Assembly: GCF_007827815.1 (NCBI RefSeq) | Contig: NZ_VITH01000020.1 | Location: 27,045-91,044 of the forward strand | Direction: 5' to 3' | Source: Azospirillum brasilense | GTDB taxonomy: Bacteria > Pseudomonadota > Alphaproteobacteria > Azospirillales > Azospirillaceae | DNA: 64,000 nt | In this document: one piece after another, positions 48,285-58,890 of the stretch | Numbering within the stretch: the stretch's first letter is position 1 | Layout: the number at the start of each line of letters is the position of its first letter | Notes under the pieces: model-generated | What the model saw: only the letters and a program-made list of their open reading frames with translations | What the model was told of the DNA's origin: nothing | Database searches by the model: none | Program-made: the position numbers and the translations under genes

Positions 48285-49193
48285 ATGAACGTTGGATTCA
48301 TCGGTCTCGGCATCATGGGCCGCCCCATGGCCGGTCATCTGGCCGACGCCGGCCACACCCTGTTCGTCTACGACATCAACCCGGCCCCGGAAGACCTGCT
48401 CGCCAAGGGCGTCACCGCCTGCGGCTCCAGCCGCGAGGTGGCGCAGAAGGCCGACATCGTCTTCACGATGGTGCCCGACACCCCCCATGTGCAGGCCGCC
48501 CTGTTCGGCCCGAACGGCGTCGCCGAGGGGCTGTCCGCCGGCAAGATCGTGGTGGACATGTCCTCGATCTCCCCGATCGAGACGAAGGCCTTCGCCCAGC
48601 GCATCAACGAGCTGGGCTGCGACTACCTCGACGCCCCGGTGTCCGGCGGTGAGGTCGGCGCCAAGGCCGCCTCGCTGACCATCATGGTCGGCGGTCCGGA
48701 CAAGGCCTTCGAGACGGTGAAGCCGCTGTTCGAGAAGATGGGCAAGAACATCACGCTGGTCGGCGGCAACGGCGACGGTCAGACGACGAAGGTCGCCAAC
48801 CAGATCGTCGTCGCCCTGACCATCGAGGCGGTGGGCGAAGCCCTGCTGTTCGCGTCCAAGGCCGGCGCCGATCCGGCGAAGGTCCGTCAGGCCCTGATGG
48901 GCGGATTCGCCTCCTCGCGCATCCTCGAGGTGCATGGCGAGCGCATGGTCAAGCGCACCTTCGATCCGGGCTTCCGCATCGAGCTGCACCAGAAGGACCT
49001 GAACCTCGCCCTGGCCGGCGCCCGTGCGCTCGGCGTGTCGCTGCCCAACACGGCGACCTGCCAGGAGCTGTTCAACGCCTGCGCCGCCCAGGGCGGCAAG
49101 GCGTGGGACCACTCCGGCATGGTCCGCGCGCTGGAGCTGCTCGCCAACCACGAGATCGGCCAGAACCACCGCGTGACCGAACCCGCGGAGTGA
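48285..49193 (+). CDS. glxR: 2-hydroxy-3-oxopropionate (tartronate semialdehyde) reductase
   Basis: 302 aa beta-hydroxyacid dehydrogenase: Rossmann GLGIMGRPMAGHLADAG (7-23), substrate motif DAPVSGGEVGA (117-127), and catalytic Lys169 in GQTTKVANQI. It reduces tartronate semialdehyde to D-glycerate with NAD(P)H. GAGGA precedes the ATG; 50 bases after hyi. Confidence 0.95.
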   Translation: MNVGFIGLGIMGRPMAGHLADAGHTLFVYDINPAPEDLLAKGVTACGSSREVAQKADIVFTMVPDTPHVQAALFGPNGVAEGLSAGKIVVDMSSISPIETKAFAQRINELGCDYLDAPVSGGEVGAKAASLTIMVGGPDKAFETVKPLFEKMGKNITLVGGNGDGQTTKVANQIVVALTIEAVGEALLFASKAGADPAKVRQALMGGFASSRILEVHGERMVKRTFDPGFRIELHQKDLNLALAGARALGVSLPNTATCQELFNACAAQGGKAWDHSGMVRALELLANHEIGQNHRVTEPAE

Positions 49194-49207
49194 GGCTGGA
49201 GTACTAG

Positions 49208-49376
49208 CCCCTTCTCCCCTCTGCTCACGCGCAGACGAAGTCTGCGCTGACGCGACAGGCGGACCTCCGGTCCGCCGAAAGGGGGGAGAGGGTTGGGGTG
49301 AGGGGGTTGCGCTGCTGCCGGACGTGCCGCCACGGACATCCCCCTCACCCTCCCCTCTCCCCAGAGGGGAGAGGGT
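49208..49376. repeat. Mosaic palindromic repeat cluster between glxR and glycerate kinase
   Basis: Outer arms rich in CCCCTTCTCCCC / GGGGGGAGAGGG enclose two further perfect dyads: GCGCAGAC-GAA-GTCTGCGC (49229-49247) and GGCGGACC-TCC-GGTCCGCC (49258-49276). A second hairpin of the CCCCTCTCCCC family follows at 49340-49376. It resembles a cluster of REP-type elements. Confidence 0.8.
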
Positions 49377-49472
49377 AAACATTGCCCCCCGCGCCAAATT
49401 CGTTAGCATTCCCAGCACATGAGGACCGGCGCCGGTGAATGGCGCGGCTCAGGGAAGGGACACAACCAGACC

Positions 49473-50735
49473 ATGACGACCACCGATCCCCGCGCGCTTC
49501 TGACCGACATGTTCCGCGCCGCCGTCGCCTCGGCGCAGCCGGCGCTGTGCGTGCCGCCGCACCTTCCGGAACCGCCGAAGGGCCGCACGGTCGTCGTCGG
49601 CGCTGGCAAGGCCGCGGCCTCGATGGCGAAGGCGGTGGAGGATCACTGGAAGGGTCCGCTGTCCGGTCTGGTCGTCACCCGCTATGGCCACAACGTGCCC
49701 TGCGAGCGGATCGAGGTGGTCGAGGCGTCGCACCCCGTCCCCGACGAGGCCGGCCAGCAGGCGGCGAAGCGCATCCTCGACATCGCCGCCTCGCTCGGCC
49801 CCGACGACCTGATGCTCTGCCTGATCTCCGGCGGCGGCTCCGCCCTGCTCGCCCTGCCGGCACCGGGCATCTCGATGGCCGACAAGCAGGCGGTGTCCAA
49901 GGCGCTGCTCCGTTCCGGCGCGAACATCACCGAGATGAACTGCGTGCGCAAGCACCTGTCCGCGATCAAGGGCGGGCGGCTGGCCGCCGCGACCAAGGCG
50001 CGGGTGGTCTCGCTGGTCATCTCCGACGTGCCGGGCGACGACCTGTCGGTGATCGCCTCCGGCCCCACCGTGCCCGACCCGACCAGCTACGCCGACGCTC
50101 TGGCCGTGCTGGAGAAGTACGGGATCACCCCGCCGCAGCCGGTCATGGACCATCTGCTGGCCGGCCGCGACGAGAGCCCGAAGCCGGGCGACCCGCGGCT
50201 GGAGCGCGTCAGCACGATCCTCGTCGCCACCCCGCAGATGGCGCTGGAGCGCGCGGCGGAGGTCGCCCGCAAGGCCGGCGTCACCCCGGTCATCCTCGGC
50301 AACGCGCTGGAGGGCGAGTCGCGCGAGGTGGCGCTCGTCCATGCCGGCATCGCCCGCCAGATCGTCGAGCACGACCAGCCGGCGGCCAAGCCCTGCGTCC
50401 TGCTGTCCGGCGGCGAGACCACGGTGACCGTGCGCGGCAAGGGCCGCGGCGGCCGCAACGCCGAATTCCTGCTGGCCCTGACCGTGGCGCTGGACGGCAT
50501 GAAGGGCGTCCACGCCCTGGCTGCGGACACCGACGGCATCGACGGCACGGAGGACAACGCCGGCGCCCTGCTCACTCCCGACACGCTGGCCCGCGCCGCC
50601 GAGGCCGGCGTCAACGCCAAGGAACGGCTGGCCGACAACGACGGCTACAGCTTCTTCAGCGCGCTCGGCGACCTGCTGGTGACCGGACCGACCCTGACCA
50701 ACGTCAACGACTTCCGCGCGGTTCTGGTCGTGTAA
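49473..50735 (+). CDS. Glycerate 2-kinase (MOFRL family)
   Basis: 420 aa. N-terminal VVGAGKAAASMAKAVE and LISGGGSALLALP, central KHLSAIKGGRLAAA and ISDVPGDDLSVIASGPTVPD, and a C-terminal MOFRL domain with LLSGGETTVTVRGKGRGGRN and TGPTLTNVNDFRA. This class (TtuD/GarK-like) phosphorylates D-glycerate at C2, feeding 2-phosphoglycerate to enolase and pyruvate kinase. It is separated from glxR by the mosaic repeat. Confidence 0.93.
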   Translation: MTTTDPRALLTDMFRAAVASAQPALCVPPHLPEPPKGRTVVVGAGKAAASMAKAVEDHWKGPLSGLVVTRYGHNVPCERIEVVEASHPVPDEAGQQAAKRILDIAASLGPDDLMLCLISGGGSALLALPAPGISMADKQAVSKALLRSGANITEMNCVRKHLSAIKGGRLAAATKARVVSLVISDVPGDDLSVIASGPTVPDPTSYADALAVLEKYGITPPQPVMDHLLAGRDESPKPGDPRLERVSTILVATPQMALERAAEVARKAGVTPVILGNALEGESREVALVHAGIARQIVEHDQPAAKPCVLLSGGETTVTVRGKGRGGRNAEFLLALTVALDGMKGVHALAADTDGIDGTEDNAGALLTPDTLARAAEAGVNAKERLADNDGYSFFSALGDLLVTGPTLTNVNDFRAVLVV

Positions 50736-50759
50736 GCGGTGAGGCGCCGCCGGCCGATT

Positions 50760-50769
50760 TGATATATCA
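50760..50769. promoter_or_regulatory. TGATATATCA palindrome downstream of glycerate kinase
   Basis: Perfect 10-bp palindrome, a relative of TGGTATACCA with two symmetric changes, between glycerate kinase and oxlT. May be a weaker operator. Confidence 0.35.
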
Positions 50770-50864
50770 CTTACGGCCAGAGCGGCGCCCGCTCACGAAA
50801 ATTTGTTGATGACTTCACGGATTATCCGCCACACTCACCGTCAAGGCATCACGAATATGGCGTC

Positions 50865-50874
50865 TGGCATGCCA
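50865..50874. promoter_or_regulatory. TGGYATRCCA operator upstream of first oxlT
   Basis: TGGCATGCCA, identical to the site before the TauE/SafE gene, 116 bases upstream of ATG 50990. Confidence 0.65.
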
Positions 50875-50989
50875 CAGGCATCCAACCGGACAGCCCCGTT
50901 CGAAGGATAAAGCGAAGCGGTCGGGCACCCAACGCACCCCGCGCGCGCCAGGACAAGAACGAGATCGCGGACCATCCGGGAGGAACCAT

Positions 50990-52288
50990 ATGCGCCAAAC
51001 CGGTGCGCAAAGCGCCCTGCCTGTCGGCGGGCGTTGGATGCAGTTGCTTGCCGGCGTCATCTGCATGTCGATGATCGCCAATCTCCAGTACGGGTGGACC
51101 CTCTTCGTCGAACCCATCGACGACAAGCACGGCTGGGGCCGTGCGGCCATCCAGGTGGCCTTCACCATCTTCATCGTCACCGAAACATGGCTGGTGCCCG
51201 TCGAGGGCTGGTTCGTCGACCGCTTCGGCCCGCGGATCGTCGTGCTGTTCGGCTCGCTGCTCTGCGCCGCCTCCTGGGCGCTGAACGCGGTGGCGGACTC
51301 GCTGCTCATGCTCTACGTCGCGGCGGCCATCGGCGGCATCGGGGCGGGCGCCGTCTACGGCACCTGCGTGGGCAACGCGCTGAAATGGTTCCCCGACCGG
51401 CGCGGTCTGGCGGCCGGGATCACCGCGGCGGGCTTCGGAGCCGGTTCCGCACTGACGGTGGTGCCCATCGCCACGATGATCGAGACCTCGGGCTACGAGG
51501 CGACCTTCATGGCCTTCGGGCTGGGCCAGGGTCTGGTGGTCTTCGCGCTCGCCTGGCTGCTGGTCGCCCCGCCCTCCGCTCCCCTCGCCCGCGGCGGCTT
51601 CGCCGCCCCGCCCGCACAGCGGCAGTACACGCCGAGCCAGATGGTCCGCACCCCGGTCTTCTGGGTCATGTACGCCATGTTCGTCATGGTGGCCGGCGGC
51701 GGGCTGATGGCGACGGCCCAGCTCGGCCCGATCGCCCAGGATTTTGGGCTGGCCCACGCGCCGGTCAGCATCCTCGGCCTGACCCTGCCCGCTTTGACCT
51801 TCGCCCTGTCGATCGACCGGGTGCTGAACGGGCTGACCCGCCCCTTCTTCGGCTGGGTGTCCGACCACATCGGGCGCGAGAACACCATGTTCATCGCCTT
51901 CGCCATCGAGGCGGTGGGCATCGTCGCGCTCAGCCTCTACGGCCGCGATCCGGTGGCCTTCGTGCTGCTGACCGGTCTGGTCTTCTTCGCCTGGGGCGAG
52001 ATCTACAGCCTGTTCCCGGCCTGCTGCGCGGACACCTTCGGATCGAAGTTCGCGGCGAGCAACGCCGGGCTGCTCTACACCGCCAAGGGCACGGCGGCGC
52101 TGCTGATCCCCTTCGCCAACATCATCGCCGACGCGACGGGAAGCTGGCACGCCGTCTTCCTGCTGGCCGCCGCGGTCAACGCGCTGGCCGCCGTGCTGGC
52201 GCTGTTCGTCCTGCGCCCGATGCGCAACCGCATGGCCGCGAAGTCGCTGCCCGCGCCGGCCGCCCGGAGTGCGACGGTCACGCCCTGA
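50990..52288 (+). CDS. oxlT: Oxalate/formate antiporter, copy 1
   Basis: 432 aa MFS protein with 12 predicted helices and the OxlT signatures: ANLQYGWTLFVEPIDDKHGW, GGIGAGAVYGTCVGNALKWF, Arg284 in GLTRPFFGWVSDHIGRE and Lys366 in LLYTAKGTAALL. Both charged residues correspond to the oxalate-binding Arg and Lys of OxlT. It exchanges oxalate2- for formate-. A strong GGGAGGAA ribosome site precedes it; a terminator follows at 52329-52356. Confidence 0.92.
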   Translation: MRQTGAQSALPVGGRWMQLLAGVICMSMIANLQYGWTLFVEPIDDKHGWGRAAIQVAFTIFIVTETWLVPVEGWFVDRFGPRIVVLFGSLLCAASWALNAVADSLLMLYVAAAIGGIGAGAVYGTCVGNALKWFPDRRGLAAGITAAGFGAGSALTVVPIATMIETSGYEATFMAFGLGQGLVVFALAWLLVAPPSAPLARGGFAAPPAQRQYTPSQMVRTPVFWVMYAMFVMVAGGGLMATAQLGPIAQDFGLAHAPVSILGLTLPALTFALSIDRVLNGLTRPFFGWVSDHIGRENTMFIAFAIEAVGIVALSLYGRDPVAFVLLTGLVFFAWGEIYSLFPACCADTFGSKFAASNAGLLYTAKGTAALLIPFANIIADATGSWHAVFLLAAAVNALAAVLALFVLRPMRNRMAAKSLPAPAARSATVTP

Positions 52289-52328
52289 CGCTCTCTTCCC
52301 CTCCCCCCGCGGGAAGGAGCCGAAGCGA

Positions 52329-52356
52329 GGGGGCGCCCGCGAGGGCGTCCCCTTTT
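52329..52356 (+). terminator. Rho-independent terminator of oxlT copy 1
   Basis: A 10-bp stem with one G-T pair (arms 52329-52338 and 52343-52352), GCGA tetraloop, then TTTT. Confidence 0.85.
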
Positions 52357-52367
52357 CGATTCGGGGG

Positions 52368-54209
<1,842 letters not shown>

Positions 54210-54340
54210 CTGCTGTGGATCTCCATCGCACATAGGATCGTTGGAGACCCGGGTGTGACGGAGCGGCAGAACGGACGACCGGAGCGGTCCCCATAGAGGG
54301 GTGCGCGATGGGGGTGCGCGTGACCGTGGCCCGTTTGTTC

Positions 54341-54431
54341 CTGTCCCTACGCCGGTACGACCCGGATCAGGTTCAAAGGGTTCGGCGCCTTACGGCATCA
54401 TCTCAGCCCCGTGCTATGGGGCTCCCCTTGG
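54341..54431 (-). ncRNA. TPP riboswitch (THI element)
   Basis: On the - strand the conserved pieces appear in order: GGGGAGCCC, GGGGCTGAGA, ACCCTTTGAACCTGATCCGG and TACCGGCGTAGGGA. This is the standard thiamine-pyrophosphate aptamer. It precedes thiC in the correct orientation. Confidence 0.96.
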
Positions 54432-54529
54432 AACGTCGCCATGCTGAACGATCCGCCCCACCCACGTCAATGCGAATCACGGCGCGATTCACGGCGAATC
54501 CCACCCGATCAATGCAAGCGACGCGATTT

Positions 54530-54553
54530 TGGTATCCATTATCTGGTATACAA
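54530..54553. promoter_or_regulatory. Tandem degenerate TGGTAT operators between thiC and a small gene
   Basis: TGGTATCCA (54530-54538) and TGGTATACAA (54544-54553) inside a larger imperfect inverted repeat with arms GATTTTG and CAAAATC. It lies upstream of the riboswitch leader of thiC and upstream of the 62-aa gene, so it could control both. Confidence 0.5.
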
Positions 54554-54644
54554 AATCCTATTGCGCAGCCTGAGCCGGGCCGCTACGATGCATCACAACA
54601 ACAAAAAGCAACGCCCCCCCTCCCGAGAGCCCGGAGCCCATCCC

Positions 54645-54833
54645 ATGCTCGAATCCCAATTGATCGCCTTCGTCGCTCTGGCCGGCCTGATGGGCCACGG
54701 CCTGACCCTGCTGATGCGGGAGGACGACGAGTGGAGTGCCGATCCGCAGGACGAGCAGCCGGATGGCCTCTGGTCGTCGGACCGCTTCAACCAGTCCGGC
54801 GAGGGCCACAACCGTCCCTTCTTCCTGGAATGA
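54645..54833 (+). CDS. 62-aa single-span membrane peptide
   Basis: A small protein beginning MLESQLIAFVALAGLMGHGL, one hydrophobic helix at residues 5-24, then an acidic polar tail ending RPFFLE. GGAG lies eight bases upstream of the ATG. It is flanked by degenerate TGGTAT operators and ends just before the oxlT terminator. No family is recognised. Position between thiC and the second OxlT suggests a small membrane partner or regulator of the transporter, but this is speculative. Confidence 0.5.
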   Translation: MLESQLIAFVALAGLMGHGLTLLMREDDEWSADPQDEQPDGLWSSDRFNQSGEGHNRPFFLE

Positions 54834-54839
54834 AAAAAA

Positions 54840-54868
54840 GGCCGCCGCGCGGGGTGCGCGCGGCGGCC
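54840..54868 (-). terminator. Rho-independent terminator of oxlT copy 2
   Basis: Perfect 12-bp GC stem (54840-54851 and 54857-54868), 5-base loop, then seven T on the - strand (54839-54833). It also closes the small + strand gene. Confidence 0.88.
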
Positions 54869-54921
54869 GTCATCCGAGATAAAGTCGTCCGAGATACGAA
54901 ACCTGGAGCTTCGCGGGCCGA

Positions 54922-56271
54922 TCAGTGGCCGGGCTGCACCGCCAGCCCACCCGTGCCCTGCTGGGCGGCGAGTTCGGCGTTTCGGGCATGGTGCTTGCGC
55001 AACATGGGCCGCAGGACCGCGATGGCGCAGAAGGCCGCGATGAGGTCCATGGTGGCGCAGATGTAGAGCACGGTCGCCCAGGTGCCGGTGGCTTCCATCA
55101 GCAGGTTGCCCAGCGGGACCAGCAGCGCCGCGACGCCCTTGGCACAGTACAGCACGCCGTAGATCTTCGCCGCATGCTTGGTGCCGAAGGTGTCCGCCGA
55201 GGTGGCGCTGAACAGGCTGTACACTTCGCCCCAGGCCAGGAACACCAGACCCGACAGGATCAGGAACATGATCGGGTCGTGGCCGAAGCGGCTGAGCATC
55301 AGGATGCCGAGGCCTTCGAAGGTGAAGGCGATGAACATCGTCGCTTCACGGCCGATGTGGTCGGAGACGAAGCCGAACAGCGGACGGGAGATGCCGTTCA
55401 TCACGCGGTCGAGCATCAGCGCGAAGGGCAGAGCCGCCATGGTGATGCCGAACAGGCTGATCGGGGCTTCCTTCACGCCCAGATCGTGGGCGATCACGCC
55501 GAGCTGGGCCACCGCCATCAGACCGCCGGAGACGGTGCAGATGAACATCAGCATCATGACCCAGAACACCGGCGTCTGCAGCGCTTCCTTCAGCGTGTAG
55601 TCGCGGCGGGACTGCAGGACCTTGGTCGAGGCCTTGACCTGATCCTTCTGCGGGGCGCGCAGGAAGTAGGCGGCGATGAGGATGATCGTGCCCTGCAGCA
55701 GGCCGAACCAGAAGAAGGTCGCCTGATAGCCCGAGGAGTGGATCATGTTGGCGATCGGCAGGATGGTCACGGCCGAACCGGCGCCGTAGCCGCCCGCGGT
55801 CAGGCCGACGGCGAGGCCGCGCTTGTCCGGGAACCACTTCAGGGCGCTGTTGACGCAGGTGGCGTAGACGCAGCCGACGCCGATGCCGCCGATGGCCGAA
55901 CCGACATAGAGCATGCCGAGCGAGCCGGCGTAGCTGTCGACGATCCAGGAGAGGCCGGTCATCACGCCGCCGAAGGCGACGATGGCGCGGGGGCCGTAAC
56001 GGTCGATGAAGTAGCCTTCGATGGGGGTCAGCCAGGTCTGGACGACGACGAAGACGGTGAAGGCGGTCTGGATCGAAGCGCGGGTCCAGCCATGGGTGGC
56101 CTGGATTTCCGGCACGAACAGCGTCCAGGCGTACTGGATGTTGGCCGCGGCCACCATGCAGACAATGCCGACGACGATCTGCATCCAGCGCGCGCCGTCG
56201 GAGATGGGCGCCTGCGAGCCGCCGGAACTGTTAAAAGCTGGCCTCTGGGATTCTGTCGATCCAACCATCAT
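54922..56271 (-). CDS. oxlT: Oxalate/formate antiporter, copy 2
   Basis: 449 aa MFS protein paralogous to the copy at 50990. ANIQYAWTLFVPEIQATHGW, GGIGVGCVYATCVNSALKWF, Arg296 in GISRPLFGFVSDHIGRE and Lys378 in VLYCAKGVAALL. The N-terminus is longer and polar, and the C-terminus is charged. Two consecutive ATG codons (56271, 56268) after GGGAGGG. A TGGTATGCCA operator lies ~197 bases upstream. Confidence 0.92.
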   Translation of the reverse strand: MMVGSTESQRPAFNSSGGSQAPISDGARWMQIVVGIVCMVAAANIQYAWTLFVPEIQATHGWTRASIQTAFTVFVVVQTWLTPIEGYFIDRYGPRAIVAFGGVMTGLSWIVDSYAGSLGMLYVGSAIGGIGVGCVYATCVNSALKWFPDKRGLAVGLTAGGYGAGSAVTILPIANMIHSSGYQATFFWFGLLQGTIILIAAYFLRAPQKDQVKASTKVLQSRRDYTLKEALQTPVFWVMMLMFICTVSGGLMAVAQLGVIAHDLGVKEAPISLFGITMAALPFALMLDRVMNGISRPLFGFVSDHIGREATMFIAFTFEGLGILMLSRFGHDPIMFLILSGLVFLAWGEVYSLFSATSADTFGTKHAAKIYGVLYCAKGVAALLVPLGNLLMEATGTWATVLYICATMDLIAAFCAIAVLRPMLRKHHARNAELAAQQGTGGLAVQPGH

Positions 56272-56467
56272 TCCCTCCCGTGGGATTGCGACGCTTTGAT
56301 ACCGGGCATGAGGGTCCCCTTGAGCCGGCGAGGCGGTGTCCGAGCGAGCGTCCGCATCGCCGCGTCATGGGCGGCCTTGTTCCGTGCCGATGTGAGTCAT
56401 GGTTCAATGATGAGCTGGAGAGCCGGTCTCGCCGTCCCTGCGTTCGTGGCGCTCCAGATACGGCATA

Positions 56468-56477
56468 TGGTATGCCA
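56468..56477. promoter_or_regulatory. TGGYATRCCA operator upstream of oxlT copy 2
   Basis: TGGTATGCCA, 8 of 10 bases self-complementary and intermediate between the TGGTATACCA and TGGCATGCCA forms seen elsewhere in the cluster. Confidence 0.6.
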
Positions 56478-56492
56478 GAGACACGATTGTTG

Positions 56493-56517
56493 GCAACACG
56501 AACTTTTGGCGTGTTGC
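56493..56517. promoter_or_regulatory. Inverted repeat GCAACACG-N9-CGTGTTGC
   Basis: Perfect 8-bp arms 56493-56500 and 56510-56517, upstream of the oxlT copy 2 operator. Possible activator site. Confidence 0.45.
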
Positions 56518-56638
56518 GCTTTTCATCCAAAAATTTTTCGGGCTTTCGAAAACCGGATCGTCGGCAGGGGTGGCCCCGCCCGAAAGGCGGGACCCGTCGG
56601 CACTCTGCGCAATCGCGGAAGGGAGGGGGCGAACGGCC

Positions 56639-57856
56639 TCAGGCGGCCGCGGAGGCGGCGCGGGACGAGGCGGTGACGGCGAGCGCCGCAATGGCCGCCG
56701 CCAGCGGCACGAAGGACACCCACAGCACCGAATCCCAACCGAAGGCGGCCAGCAGCCCGCCCGACGCGAAGGACCCCACCGCCATCGTGCCGAACACGAT
56801 GAAGTCGTTGAGCGACTGCACCTGGGTCTTCTCCTCCGGCCGATGGCACTCCAGAACGAGGGCGGAGGCTCCGAGGAAGCCGAAGTTCCAGCCGACACCC
56901 AGCAGGATCAGGCTGACCCAGAAATGCGTCACGTCGACGCCGCCCAGCCCCACCACGGCGGAGGCGGCGATCAGGCCCAGTCCGGCGAACACGATGCGCG
57001 ACGCGCCGAACCGCTCGACCAGACGCCCGGTGACGAAGCTCGGGGCGTACATGGCGATGACGTGCCATTGCAGGCCGAGGTTGGACGCCTCCTGCGACAG
57101 GCCGCACAGCCGCATCGCCAGCGGGGCGGCCGTCATGATGAAGTTCATCAGAAGATAGGAGACGACTCCGCACAGCGCGGCGGTGATGAATCGCGGCTGG
57201 CGCACGATGACGCCGAGCGGGCGGCCTCCGGCGGCCTCGGCGGCGGTTGGCATAGGCAGCCGCACGCCGGCCAGCACCAGCGCGGACAGCGCCGCCACGG
57301 CGGCCTGGGCGAGGAAGGTCGCCAGGAACAGGTGCGGCGGCCAGACGTCCATCGTGAAAGTGACGAGCTGCGGCCCGATGACCCCGGCGAACACCCCCCC
57401 AGCCATCACCGCCGACATGGCCCGCGGGCGCCGTTCCGGTTCGACGCAATCGGTCGCGGCAAAGCGGAAGGACAGGACCACGGCGGCGTAGGCGCCGCCG
57501 GGAATCATCGACGCGCAGAACAGCCAGAAAGACCCCAAAAGCACCGCCAGGGCGGACAGCAGACCGACGAGCACGCCGCAGCCGGTCCCCACCAGGAAGG
57601 CGGCGCGCCGCCCGTGCCGCCGCGCGATGGCCCCGGCGGGAATGGTGCAGACCGCCATGCCCACGACGAAGATGGAGAGCGGCAGCGTGGCGAGTGCCGG
57701 GCTCGGCGCCAGCGTGTTCCCGACGATGGCCCCCGTCGCGTAGACGACCACCGCGTTGGCGCCGGCCAGCGCCTGCGCGGTCGCCAGCCGCAGAACGTTC
57801 GCCGTCCCGTGAGGGTAAAGGCCCTGTGCATGAGGGGTGGGGTCGGCTTGGCTCAT
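56639..57856 (-). CDS. MFS transporter
   Basis: 405 aa with 12 hydrophobic segments. Between helices 2 and 3 it has ARRHGRRAAFLVGTGCG, a relaxed form of the MFS loop motif. It belongs to the generic YfcJ/YbfB-like MFS group. Substrate unknown. It is divergent from a MetR-like LysR regulator that probably controls it, and is separate in transcription from the oxalate transporter downstream. Confidence 0.85.
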   Translation of the reverse strand: MSQADPTPHAQGLYPHGTANVLRLATAQALAGANAVVVYATGAIVGNTLAPSPALATLPLSIFVVGMAVCTIPAGAIARRHGRRAAFLVGTGCGVLVGLLSALAVLLGSFWLFCASMIPGGAYAAVVLSFRFAATDCVEPERRPRAMSAVMAGGVFAGVIGPQLVTFTMDVWPPHLFLATFLAQAAVAALSALVLAGVRLPMPTAAEAAGGRPLGVIVRQPRFITAALCGVVSYLLMNFIMTAAPLAMRLCGLSQEASNLGLQWHVIAMYAPSFVTGRLVERFGASRIVFAGLGLIAASAVVGLGGVDVTHFWVSLILLGVGWNFGFLGASALVLECHRPEEKTQVQSLNDFIVFGTMAVGSFASGGLLAAFGWDSVLWVSFVPLAAAIAALAVTASSRAASAAA

Positions 57857-57918
57857 ATCGGTGTCCGGGAATCGTTCGGTGACGGTTGCCCCACACCTAC
57901 CGACCCGCCATCATGAAT

Positions 57919-57933
57919 GAAAATGGTATTTTC
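57919..57933. promoter_or_regulatory. LysR-type operator between MFS and LysR genes
   Basis: GAAAAT-GGT-ATTTTC, perfect arms, flanked on both sides by TCATGA-like sequence (57911-57916 and 57934-57939). Centred in the 104-base divergent gap, as expected for LysR autoregulation. Confidence 0.65.
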
Positions 57934-57960
57934 TCATGATTGGATGAATGGGGATCATGA

Positions 57961-58848
57961 ATGCTTGACCGCCAGATTCTCGCGATCCTGCGGGAGGTGG
58001 ATCGGGCGGGCAGCGTCACCGCCGCCGCCGAACGCCTGAATCTCAGCCAGTCGGCGCTGAGCCACACGGTGCGCAAGTTCGAGGAGCGCTGCGGCGTGGA
58101 GATCTGGATGAAGAAGGGGCGCAGCCTCCGTTTCACCCAGGCCGGGCAGCATCTTTTGTCGCTGGCGCAGCGCCTGTTGCCGCAGTTCGAGCACGCCGAA
58201 CGGGCTCTTGCCGACTTCGCGTCGGGGCGCCGCGGGGCCTTCCGGGTGGGCATGGAATGCCATCCCTGCCAGGCTTGGCTGATGCGGATGACCGCCCGCT
58301 ACCTCACGCAATGGCCGGACGTGGAATTCGAGGTCCGCACCGCCTTCCGCTTCGATGGCCTGGGCGCGTTGCTCGACAACGAGATCGATCTGCTGATCAC
58401 ACCCGACCCCATCGAAACCCCCGACGTGCTGTTCACGCCGGTCTTCGACTATGAGTTGGTCCTCGTGGTCCATGAGACGCATCCGCTTGCCGCGCGCGGC
58501 GTGGCGCGTCCCGAGGACCTGCGCGCGGAGGAGCTGATCACCGTCCCGGTCGGCCTGGAGCGGCTGGACGTCTACACCCGCTTCCTCGTCCCGGCGCACT
58601 GCCGGCCACTCCGCCACAAGACGGCGGAGACGACCGACCTGATGCTCCAGCTCGTCGCCGCCCGGCGCGGGGTCACCGTCCTGCCGGACTGGCTGGTGCG
58701 GGAGGACGGCGCCGGCCTGCCCGTCCGCTGCGTGCGGCTGGGGAACGAAGGGATCGGCAAGAGCATTCATCTCGGCGTCCGCCGCGGCGAGGAGAGCGTG
58801 GATTACATCGCCGGCTTCCTTGCCCTCGCGCGGGCACCGGATCAATAA
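57961..58848 (+). CDS. LysR family regulator, MetR-like
   Basis: 295 aa. N-terminal HTH with LNLSQSALSHTVRKFEERCG and KGRSLRFTQAGQHLLSLAQR, close to the MetR pattern. The C-terminal periplasmic-binding-like co-inducer domain begins near residue 90 (FRVGMECHPCQAWLMRM). Divergent from an MFS gene. True MetR binds homocysteine; the ligand here is unproven. Confidence 0.88.
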   Translation: MLDRQILAILREVDRAGSVTAAAERLNLSQSALSHTVRKFEERCGVEIWMKKGRSLRFTQAGQHLLSLAQRLLPQFEHAERALADFASGRRGAFRVGMECHPCQAWLMRMTARYLTQWPDVEFEVRTAFRFDGLGALLDNEIDLLITPDPIETPDVLFTPVFDYELVLVVHETHPLAARGVARPEDLRAEELITVPVGLERLDVYTRFLVPAHCRPLRHKTAETTDLMLQLVAARRGVTVLPDWLVREDGAGLPVRCVRLGNEGIGKSIHLGVRRGEESVDYIAGFLALARAPDQ

Positions 58849-58864
58849 GCAAGTGAGCAAAAAA

Positions 58865-58890
58865 TGGCCGTGCTGTTTCCAGCACGGCCA
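58865..58890 (-). terminator. Distal rho-independent terminator downstream of sucCD
   Basis: Perfect 11-bp stem (58865-58875 and 58880-58890), 4-base loop, six T on the - strand. It also lies 16 bases after the LysR stop. Confidence 0.75.

Larger units (their letters stand above)
56272..56638. other. Regulatory gap upstream of oxlT copy 2
   Basis: No gene is seen. It contains the TGGTATGCCA site (56468-56477) and an 8-bp inverted repeat. A possible -35 (TTGCCA on the - strand, about 56491-56496) lies 16 bases before CATACC inside the operator, so repression at -10 is plausible. Confidence 0.5.

Noticed and set aside
56573..56592. CCCGCC/GGCGGG hairpin downstream of the MFS gene as terminator
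   Set aside because: Short stem and no adjacent T-run; the gap is GC-rich enough to give such stems by chance.
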